Origin: an uncultured Pseudobdellovibrionaceae bacterium
Lineage (GTDB): Bacteria; Bdellovibrionota; Bdellovibrionia; Bdellovibrionales; JAMPXM01
Assembly: GCA_934277865.1 (NCBI GenBank)
Contig: CAKQVW010000028.1
Span: 1 to 15,353, forward strand
DNA: 15,353 bases
Reading direction: 5' to 3'
Shown here: positions 7,369-13,216 of the stretch, in pieces
Layout of the letters: every line of letters begins with the position of its first letter
Position numbering within the stretch: the stretch's first letter is position 1
Notes under the pieces: generated by a model
Databases searched by the model: none
Seen by the model: only the letters and a program-made list of their open reading frames with translations
What the model was told of the DNA's origin: nothing
Program-made: the position numbers and the translations under genes

Positions 7369-8220
7369 TCACGTGGGACGGGGGAAGATCACGAGTTTGG
7401 GTTTGAGATGCTCCGGCACTCTTGCATCGATAATTTCCCGCAAATCCTTGGTCGAATAACGGGCCGAGACGTGAATCAGCACGATGCGCTCGGCTTCGAT
7501 TTGAGGTAGCGCGTGAAGAAATTCTTCCAGATGAATGTGGCCCCATTCTCTAGCATTCTCGACCGATTTTTTTCCATCCCAATAAGTAACTTCCATGACA
7601 AGCAGGCGTGACTGTCTGGCTTGATCACTTTGAAGAAATTCAATCTTCGTGTCGCCGGTAAAAGAGACAAGATTCTCTTCCACTTCCGTTTCGAGAGTGA
7701 CACCTTCGCGGCGCAGGCGAACAAGCTCTTGAGGATCAGACTTTGCCAACTTCGCAAATTCGTCTTTGAGCTTCTTTCGTTTTCTGAAAACCGTGTAGCC
7801 CTGGGATGCAATCCGATGGTAGGTCGGAAAAGTTTTGGCGAAGTACCCTGGTTTAAGCGGAATCTGCTCTCCTGGCTTTGCGACCTTGAACTCATATGCG
7901 TATTCAAATTCATCGATTTCTTCCCAAAGTTTCATGATCTTGGAAAGCGGTTCGACCGCAGCCTGCGGCATGTAGATCATGGGCTTGGGCCGTTTTTGCA
8001 TCGACTTCTGAGAAATCAAATACGGTAGCCCGCTGGCGTGATCCATATGCGCGTGAGTGAGAAGAATCGTGTTGTAGGCCGTTTGAAATGGCAATCCTTG
8101 CGCCACATCAAAGAGCACATCCGCCTCGGGAAAGGCAATAGACGTCGACATGCCGGCTATCGAGTAGCCGACAAGTCGTAAGTCATCGTGCAGAAGAGGA
8201 AAGCCGGTGGCGAGACTCAA
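7369..8220 (-). CDS. Short RNase Z-like metallo-beta-lactamase-fold hydrolase (TTG start)
   Basis: A 283-residue MBL-fold protein. The zinc ligands are visible: H56-x-H58-x-D60-H61 in THAHMDH, H135 in FPTYHRI, D190 in SFTGDT, and H228/H230 in WGHIHLEE, with H250 in LIHVSARY. The arrangement of FTGDT, GHIHL and HxSARY segments, and the early GYSIAGMSTS stretch, resemble short-form RNase Z enzymes. In particular they recall the plant TRZ1 type, from my memory of that sequence. RNase Z trims the 3' trailer of tRNA precursors. I cannot see a clear glycine/proline-rich exosite arm, so tRNA processing itself is not certain and another phosphodiester or ester substrate is possible. The TTG start at 8220 overlaps the stop of the upstream enoyl-reductase-like gene as TTGA, with only a weak ribosome binding site, which indicates translational coupling. 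A later ATG would remove the first strand. Confidence 0.75.
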   Translation of the reverse strand: MSLATGFPLLHDDLRLVGYSIAGMSTSIAFPEADVLFDVAQGLPFQTAYNTILLTHAHMDHASGLPYLISQKSMQKRPKPMIYMPQAAVEPLSKIMKLWEEIDEFEYAYEFKVAKPGEQIPLKPGYFAKTFPTYHRIASQGYTVFRKRKKLKDEFAKLAKSDPQELVRLRREGVTLETEVEENLVSFTGDTKIEFLQSDQARQSRLLVMEVTYWDGKKSVENAREWGHIHLEEFLHALPQIEAERIVLIHVSARYSTKDLREIIDARVPEHLKPKLVIFPRPT

Positions 8221-9611
8221 AGTGTTTTTCCGCTAGCGAGGGCTGCGGAAAGAACGTCGTGCCCAAGCCACCATACCGGCTTTTCGCAAGTGAACGAGTC
8301 GTGGAACATCACGTGTCCTGTGGCGCGGAACACCTGTTCCGAAAGCACACTTGTCATGAGGTTCTTTTCATCAACGTGCTGCTTAAACAGCGTTTCGCTG
8401 GCGTTTAACATGACTTCCATCTGAGTTTGCGAATTGTTCTGTGGCCACTTCTTGAAGACCGAGTGGGACTGAATCAAGTCGCTCGTGATGTAGTCCTTTG
8501 TGAACTTCATAATCGACTTGAAGTCGTGCTCTGGTTTTAAGAGTGACTGGCACTCTTTTAAGATGGCCTCAACGCGCGCTTTTCCTTCGACGGTCGCATT
8601 GGATTTTGCTCGCTCAAGCGCGCCAAGAAGCGGGTAAAGCGAAACTTCAACACCAAGGAAGATCGAAGACGAGTTGGTGAGAATCTCTGGGCAATTGTAA
8701 ACACATGTGCGAACACCTTGTTTGGCAAAGTGAATCGCGTAGTTCTCAAGCCGCATCTTCGCCCAGCCTTGGAAGTAAGGCGTGTAAGTCTGCCACTGAA
8801 ATTTCGCGTCTGGGCCATCTCCCACGAGCACCTCGGTGCCGTGATAGCCGAAGGCCAAATATCTGGCGGATCCACCAGAGGTCTCGATTTTCGCACGAAG
8901 CTCCGACGTTTCTTCAATCAAGGTGCGGTAGGTCTCGGATGTGACTTCGTCGAAATTGAGAAGGGCAAACCGTCCAAGATCCAATTCAAATAGCTGACTT
9001 GAAGGAACGTGTCGGTCGCCAGTGCCCTTAAAGACTCGGTTCATCACCGGCATGATGATTTTTGTGCGCGGAACACCACCGGCCATCGTGTGGCAGAAGA
9101 TGACGTTTTTTCCGCTTGGGATGTGCTTCTCAAGTTCCTTTACATAAGCCTTCACGGCCTCTCGAAAGCGAGCACGTCCACGAGCACGCGACTTTTCGAT
9201 CGCAGTGAAATCGGCTTTCGCGTTTTGCCACTCACCCAGTTTCACGCCTTCAAAAAACGAGTTTGGTGTTGGGCCACCATCTTCGGCTGGCTCAAGATCA
9301 AAGCCTGCCTCAAGAGGGATGTTGATGAAGGGTGTTTTCTGGCCCGCGAGCTCTTCGGCCGTCAATGCGCGAAGGGCGCCGCCTGGGTCGCGCCGACCAA
9401 CGGTCGAGCGAATGACGGTGAGGCCATTTCGTTCTGCCTCGTCGACGATGCCATTGGCGTAGCCGCGAGCGAAGAGTTCACCGAACACCACCAGAATGTC
9501 GCCGGGTTTGTAGCCGGTGGTCGAAGGAACCTTGCGCATGCCCGGGAGGTTTGCCAGGTCGAAAGAGGTTTCATTGGAAACGAGAAAATCGGTTTTGGAT
9601 GTGTCTGCCAT
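8217..9611 (-). CDS. Probable enoyl-ACP reductase-like protein of the FabMG/FabV type
   Basis: A 464-residue soluble protein without signal peptide. The N-terminal part (about 35-72) has a beta-alpha-beta look with a glycine pattern in VVFGELFARGYANG. Residues 276-285 contain Y276-x8-K285 (YTPYFQGWAK). This is followed by a stretch with the usual SDR order: helix MRLENYAIHFAKQGVR, then strand and P-E-I-L-T-N. Tyr-x8-Lys is the spacing known for FabV enoyl reductases. Overall length and layout suggest the FabMG-named enoyl-ACP reductase family, but I make that link from memory of family naming. The expected role is the last step of each fatty-acid elongation cycle, using NAD(P)H in the cytoplasm. 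The RNase Z-like gene is translationally coupled downstream. The start at 9611 has GGGGGAG 11 bases upstream, which lies partly in a hairpin. A different NAD(P)-dependent reductase is the main alternative. Confidence 0.5.
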   Translation of the reverse strand: MADTSKTDFLVSNETSFDLANLPGMRKVPSTTGYKPGDILVVFGELFARGYANGIVDEAERNGLTVIRSTVGRRDPGGALRALTAEELAGQKTPFINIPLEAGFDLEPAEDGGPTPNSFFEGVKLGEWQNAKADFTAIEKSRARGRARFREAVKAYVKELEKHIPSGKNVIFCHTMAGGVPRTKIIMPVMNRVFKGTGDRHVPSSQLFELDLGRFALLNFDEVTSETYRTLIEETSELRAKIETSGGSARYLAFGYHGTEVLVGDGPDAKFQWQTYTPYFQGWAKMRLENYAIHFAKQGVRTCVYNCPEILTNSSSIFLGVEVSLYPLLGALERAKSNATVEGKARVEAILKECQSLLKPEHDFKSIMKFTKDYITSDLIQSHSVFKKWPQNNSQTQMEVMLNASETLFKQHVDEKNLMTSVLSEQVFRATGHVMFHDSFTCEKPVWWLGHDVLSAALASGKTL

Positions 9612-9619
9612 AGCGGATG

Positions 9620-9642
9620 ACGCTCCCCCATGTGCGGAGCGT
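9620..9642 (-). promoter_or_regulatory. Hairpin that would cover the ribosome binding site of the enoyl-reductase-like gene
   Basis: ACGCTCC (9620-9626) and GGAGCGT (9636-9642) form a perfect 7-bp stem with a 9-base loop. On the minus-strand transcript the 3' arm contains the GGAG of the only good Shine-Dalgarno sequence (9629-9623) before the ATG at 9611. Base pairing would hide it. The pairing is seen directly; a regulatory role is inference. Confidence 0.4.
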
Positions 9643-9664
9643 TAGGCAAGGTCATGTTGCAGGT

Positions 9665-9698
9665 GCCCAAAATCGTCGCTGCCATTCACCATTTGGGC
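9665..9698. repeat. Inverted repeat in the divergent intergenic region
   Basis: GCCCAAA (9665-9671) and TTTGGGC (9692-9698) are perfect inverted copies with a 20-base spacer. They lie in the 181-base gap between two divergent genes. The symmetry could be an operator for a dimeric regulator controlling one or both directions, or a hairpin in a leader. Apart from this and the 9620-9642 hairpin I see no convincing promoter boxes in the gap. Confidence 0.4.
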
Positions 9699-9792
9699 GC
9701 GAAACAAGACCTGATTCCCGTCGAAATCGTCCGAGTTCTGAGGTGGTTGTGGCATCACCCTTGTACGGCGTAGGCCAGGCGAGGTAGGCGGC

Positions 9793-10794
9793 ATGTCGTA
9801 TAACACGCGAGAAAATATGAAACTCAGTCTGGCTTTTGCCACGCTTGCATCCGTGCTGCAGCTTGCCTGCGCCAAGGGCGACGACCCGCAAGCCATTCAA
9901 TCGGCTCCGCCGAGCGCACTTGCCACACACTTACGTTCGTGTGCGACGAAGGTGACAGGTGCAGGGGGGCACGTCGGACAAGTCGTTGTGCGAGAGGCCG
10001 TACCCGTTTGTCGACGAAATCTGGCCGATGGAAGCCTGCAAGATCTCTCAATCGAGCCGCGCTTTAAGATGACGCACACGTCTTCGCGCCGTATCGAGCT
10101 TCAGCAAACGATTGCCCTTCGTCTTCATGTCAATTCGGAGAACCCTTCGGAAAACTCGTCTGAGAAAGCTCCCAAGCGGCTGCTGCGTGACCGGAAAGTC
10201 TTGAAGTTCGTAAACGAGTCCTGCAAGCCCGTCCTTGACCAGATCTTCCGTCGCTCCGGGCTTCGCGCCGAGCACCAGGTGCGGTTATTCGCGGAAGGTG
10301 AGGAGTTTGAGCCAGCTGGTCCAATCCGGCAGGAAAAACCGGGAAAGTCCGAGCCGGCTCGAAGCCGTGGATTCCATCTGCTTCTCGATCTCGAGTACTC
10401 GCCAGAAAAAGGGGTTGTCTTGCGAGACGATCCGGCGGCCATCGCAAGTGGCCCGCTGGCTGGTGAAGCCACTAAAGAGGCGGCGACCGACCTGGCCGCA
10501 TCCCAAGCGCAGTTTTGTGGTCAGATTGCGATGCGAGTTGCCGAGAACTACGGTTTGACCAAAGGTCGCGACTGCCAATCTCTCTCCGAGGCCGCCTCAG
10601 GCAAAACCACCGCGGAAAACCCGGAGGCCGGTGCCTCTACAAGCGTTGAAAAGTCGGTGGCGCCTCACGTCGGTTTGATGAAGCCCGGGCGCTCCGTCGA
10701 AGATCTAAAAAAGGTAAAACTAGCCTCGGATGAAATCGATGAAGTATTCTTCCCAGTATGCGGGAAGATGGCCAAAACGCTCCACCAACGTTGA
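9793..10794 (+). CDS. Putative lipoprotein or secreted protein of unknown function, with six mature-part cysteines
   Basis: I do not recognise this protein. The first ATG (9793) has GAGGTAGG just upstream (9781-9788). A second ATG at 9817 would start the hydrophobic segment directly but has little ribosome binding site. From the first ATG the signal peptide runs to VLQLAC, with C26 as possible lipid attachment site. Gln at -3 makes the lipobox imperfect, so a plain secretion signal is possible. The mature part has six further cysteines (C50, C73, C144, C242, C261, C323), an even number that could form three disulfides in the periplasm. The region about 115-135 and the region about 262-290 are polar, low-complexity linkers. 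Its last 37 bases overlap the start of the next gene in another frame, so the two are co-expressed. Its function cannot be inferred from the sequence. Confidence 0.65.
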   Translation: MSYNTRENMKLSLAFATLASVLQLACAKGDDPQAIQSAPPSALATHLRSCATKVTGAGGHVGQVVVREAVPVCRRNLADGSLQDLSIEPRFKMTHTSSRRIELQQTIALRLHVNSENPSENSSEKAPKRLLRDRKVLKFVNESCKPVLDQIFRRSGLRAEHQVRLFAEGEEFEPAGPIRQEKPGKSEPARSRGFHLLLDLEYSPEKGVVLRDDPAAIASGPLAGEATKEAATDLAASQAQFCGQIAMRVAENYGLTKGRDCQSLSEAASGKTTAENPEAGASTSVEKSVAPHVGLMKPGRSVEDLKKVKLASDEIDEVFFPVCGKMAKTLHQR

Positions 10795-11762
10795 TTGCAG
10801 GCCGTGACTACGACGAAGACTTTAACGGTCGCCTGGTGTTTTCGCGCGAGTATCTGCTGGCGCGAGGCACGTGTTGTGGCTCAAAGTGCCGCAATTGTCC
10901 CTATGAAAACCGATCCATTCTCGCTCCCAAGCCGACACGAAATCAGCCGTTGGTTTTGTCCTTCGTTCCAAGTTGGACCGAGACTCTTTTGGCTTTGGAT
11001 GTCGAGGTCGCCCGCCGAACTCGGTTTTGTATTCACCCAAAAGGTCTCGTAAAATCCGTTCCCGCAATCGGGGGAACTAAAAACTTCTCTCCAGGACTGG
11101 AAGAAGAAATTCAGTCGATTCGCGCGCGGGCCGCCGGGCGTCCGCTGATGGCGATATTGGATCGCGAAGAAAACCCGCGCGCGTTTTACGACGATCTTCT
11201 TCGCCTTGGCGTGACACCTGTTGTGACCCATGTCGACTCTCTGGAGAGCCTTCCAGGCGAGCTCGCTCGGCTTTCTGAGGCGCTGGCGGCGGATGAGCTG
11301 CTTACGCTCAAGCAACGGTTTGAGCGTGTGCTGGAGAGCCGAGAAAAGGTGCGTCCCGAACGGGTGCTCAAGCGCCTCGTCTTACGGTCTTCAAGTGGGC
11401 GGTCTTCAAATGGGCTCGAGATGTCTTCCATTCTCCAGGCCGAGAAACTTGCTTACGTGATCTGGAAAAAACCTTGGATGTGTGTTTCGCATCAAACCTT
11501 AATCGCGCAAGTGCTCGAGTTTGTTTTGCATCGGCCCAAGGGGAGTTCGGAAGAGTTCCTCTTTGCTCCCAAAGGGGCGCGATATCCCGAATTTGAAAGC
11601 TTCCCAGAGTCCGTTCTCCCGCTCTATTCGACGGAACCCTATCCCTTTCTTCGGGAGGCCGATCAGCTTCCAAAGGGCCTCTTTTTAGATGGGGAGCTCT
11701 ATAGCTGGTTTGGCATTCGCCTGCTTCGATTCCTTGAAGACGTTCTCGAGCTCTCTAAGTGA
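10758..11762 (+). CDS. Fusion of DUF5522-type Cys module and helical-backbone metal-receptor (BtuF-like) domain
   Basis: The protein has 334 residues in one uninterrupted frame. Residues about 15-52 match the small DUF5522-type module: GRDYDEDFNGRLVFSREYLL, then C39-C40-x3-C44-x2-C47 in CCGSKCRNCPY, likely a metal site. From about 64 on there is a cobalamin/siderophore-receptor-like fold (TroA/BtuF superfamily, 'helical backbone metal receptor'). It shows SFVPSWTETLLALDV, RTRFCIHP, VPAIGGTKNF, a central long helix, VIWKKPWM, RYPEFESFPE, STEPYPF and LDGELYSWFGIRLL, all in family order. There is no signal peptide, so unlike transporter-linked receptors it should be cytoplasmic. The start at 10758 lies 37 bases inside the upstream gene and has no clear ribosome binding site. 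A TTG near residue 65 could make the second domain alone, but the frame is continuous. The ligand and role are unknown. Confidence 0.75.
   Translation: MREDGQNAPPTLIAGRDYDEDFNGRLVFSREYLLARGTCCGSKCRNCPYENRSILAPKPTRNQPLVLSFVPSWTETLLALDVEVARRTRFCIHPKGLVKSVPAIGGTKNFSPGLEEEIQSIRARAAGRPLMAILDREENPRAFYDDLLRLGVTPVVTHVDSLESLPGELARLSEALAADELLTLKQRFERVLESREKVRPERVLKRLVLRSSSGRSSNGLEMSSILQAEKLAYVIWKKPWMCVSHQTLIAQVLEFVLHRPKGSSEEFLFAPKGARYPEFESFPESVLPLYSTEPYPFLREADQLPKGLFLDGELYSWFGIRLLRFLEDVLELSK
11385..11414 (+). repeat. In-frame 15-bp tandem duplication inside the fusion gene
   Basis: Two adjacent 15-base units (11385-11399 and 11400-11414) differ at one base only (AGT versus AAT in the fourth codon). 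They encode RSSSG followed by RSSNG in the linker-like region of the metal-receptor fusion protein, around residues 210-219. This looks like a recent slippage or duplication event that kept the frame. Confidence 0.8.
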
Positions 11763-11838
11763 CTGAAATAAGGCTTAAAACTGTCACTCGTGTGGTGCAA
11801 CTAACGTCCTATCGGGTCTGAGCTCCGACTGTGAGGGT

Positions 11839-11868
11839 TTGGTTAAATCCAGTAGTTTCAAATACATA
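11839..11868 (+). promoter_or_regulatory. Candidate promoter for the outer-membrane barrel gene
   Basis: TTGGTT (11839-11844) and TACATA (11863-11868) are separated by 18 bases. They lie in the 185-base gap upstream of the barrel gene, about 80 bases before its start and before the inverted repeat at 11894-11929. Both boxes match consensus partly. The preceding part of the gap also holds a weak inverted pair (AGTGAC 11758-11763 and GTCACT 11783-11788) without a U tract. Confidence 0.3.
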
Positions 11869-11893
11869 ACTCGCCTTTGGCCGGCTTTAGCAG

Positions 11894-11929
11894 GGCCAAT
11901 ATTGAGAGAATGTTTCTTGAATATTGGTC
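11894..11929 (+). promoter_or_regulatory. Long inverted repeat/hairpin directly upstream of the barrel gene
   Basis: CCAATATT (11896-11903) and AATATTGG (11920-11927) are perfect inverted copies, extended by G11895-T11928 (wobble) and G11894-C11929. Inside, AGAA (11907-11910) can pair with TTCT (11914-11917) around a TGT loop, so the element can fold into a long interrupted hairpin. It ends about 6 bases before the ribosome binding site GAGGTAGG (11935-11942). It may be an operator for a dimeric regulator or an mRNA stem in the 5' leader. It has no U tract and is not a terminator. Confidence 0.55.
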
Positions 11930-11947
11930 AGCCTGAGGTAGGTGGGC

Positions 11948-13216
11948 ATGGCGCCAGACGCACGGTCTCTCTCTTTTCAAGGTCCCAATCGGCTTTCGGG
12001 TCGGGGATTTCTCCATTTCATCGCTCGGCCGGCATTGATTGCGGGTTTGATCTCCGTTTCAGCCGCGACGGCGTTCGCGCAAGCTCCTGCTTCTCAAAAT
12101 TCGGATGAGCCCGAAGTCGGCGGATATCAAGCTGCTCTCTCGACAACGACCCACTCATGGCGGCGATCTCCGGAGACCAAGTTTGCCTATAAAATCGGTT
12201 CCGATTTTGACTCATTTGCCAACGAGCGCGAGCAGTCACAGTTTTTTGGAATGTCGTTGATGGGTGACTTCCGCGCACAGCTTCTCTCGAATCTCACCTT
12301 CCGAACGAAAGCGGGCGTGAGCCTTTCTTCGGGCTACGCTCAATCGCGCTTTGGCGACAACGTCGGTGCTTCGAGTGTGTGGCTAGAAGAGGCGTACTTA
12401 AATCTTCGCGCTTTCAACTCGAGACTGGCTCGTTTTTATTTCACCGCCGGCGCCCTTGATCAGGGTGATCTGAAAATGAAGATCTTGGTCAACAGTCAGC
12501 CATTCCCGGGTGTGCGCCAAGCGCTCGTGCTTGGCCAAGACTCCGACACAGTACTTAAGATCTGGGCGCAGCAAACGATTCCCACTTCCAAAACGCTTTC
12601 GACAAAAACAGTCGATGCCGAAGTGATGCCGACCTTCATGTCGGAAACAATTGAGCTGAGCCTGCGTCCTGCTCGAAACCTCAAACTCACGGGTCACGCC
12701 ACGCACTATGCATTTAACAGCTTGCCTTCGGCAGTTGCGTTGCAAAGTCAGATCTACGGAAACACCACAACCGAAACCGGACCCAATACAGCACGTTTCC
12801 AATACGGTTTCGAAGGCTTTGGAGTGGGGGGCACGGCTCGCTACGACATCATGTCTTCGTTTGGTGTGCAGGTGGGGGGATACATGCTGCAAAATACGCA
12901 AGCTCCAGAAGGTTATCGCAACAGCCAATATGTCAATGGTGGTGTGATCATCGGTCTTGAAAACGAAATCGAGCTCACAGCCGGAGGCGCCGTATTCTTT
13001 GTGGAAGACGATGTGACTCCCGGTTTCTACAACGACTCAAAAATTGGTCACAACAATCGCCAAGGTTACTCGGCTAACATGGAAGTCGACTTTCGACGCC
13101 AGCGGTTCAAGCTGCGGGCGGCGTTCACGGATGCCGATGTTTTGAACTTCAATATCAATCAAACGCGCCAACAGGCCTTCTCTATCGGATTTGAGACGTT
13201 CTATGAACTATTCTAA
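11948..13216 (+). CDS. Putative outer-membrane beta-barrel protein (porin-like)
   Basis: The product has 422 residues from the ATG at 11948, chosen because GAGG (11935-11938) lies 9 bases upstream. A GTG at 11942 would be too close to it. A rather long signal peptide has a basic start (about 1-27), a hydrophobic core RPALIAGLISVSAAT and a cleavage site after AFA (A44/Q45). The mature part alternates short polar and hydrophobic segments typical of beta strands (for example FRTKAGVSLSSGYAQS, ARFYFTAGA, FGVQVGGYML, VNGGVIIGLE). It ends in FETFYELF; a C-terminal Phe is the usual Bam recognition signal of outer-membrane barrels. There is no cysteine-rich or enzymatic motif. The substrate is unknown. 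The last 14 bases overlap the start of a large lipoprotein gene, which points to a joint envelope function. Confidence 0.75.
   Translation: MAPDARSLSFQGPNRLSGRGFLHFIARPALIAGLISVSAATAFAQAPASQNSDEPEVGGYQAALSTTTHSWRRSPETKFAYKIGSDFDSFANEREQSQFFGMSLMGDFRAQLLSNLTFRTKAGVSLSSGYAQSRFGDNVGASSVWLEEAYLNLRAFNSRLARFYFTAGALDQGDLKMKILVNSQPFPGVRQALVLGQDSDTVLKIWAQQTIPTSKTLSTKTVDAEVMPTFMSETIELSLRPARNLKLTGHATHYAFNSLPSAVALQSQIYGNTTTETGPNTARFQYGFEGFGVGGTARYDIMSSFGVQVGGYMLQNTQAPEGYRNSQYVNGGVIIGLENEIELTAGGAVFFVEDDVTPGFYNDSKIGHNNRQGYSANMEVDFRRQRFKLRAAFTDADVLNFNINQTRQQAFSIGFETFYELF

Noticed and set aside
8158..8220. Internal ATG as alternative start of the RNase Z-like gene (at GMSTS)
   Set aside because: It would remove the first beta strand of the MBL fold. 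The TTG overlap with the upstream stop is a typical coupling signal.
11780..11800. CTGTCAC resembling half of a Pho box upstream of the barrel gene
   Set aside because: Only one half-site matches. No second half-site at 11-base spacing is present, and no phosphate-related function is visible in the gene.
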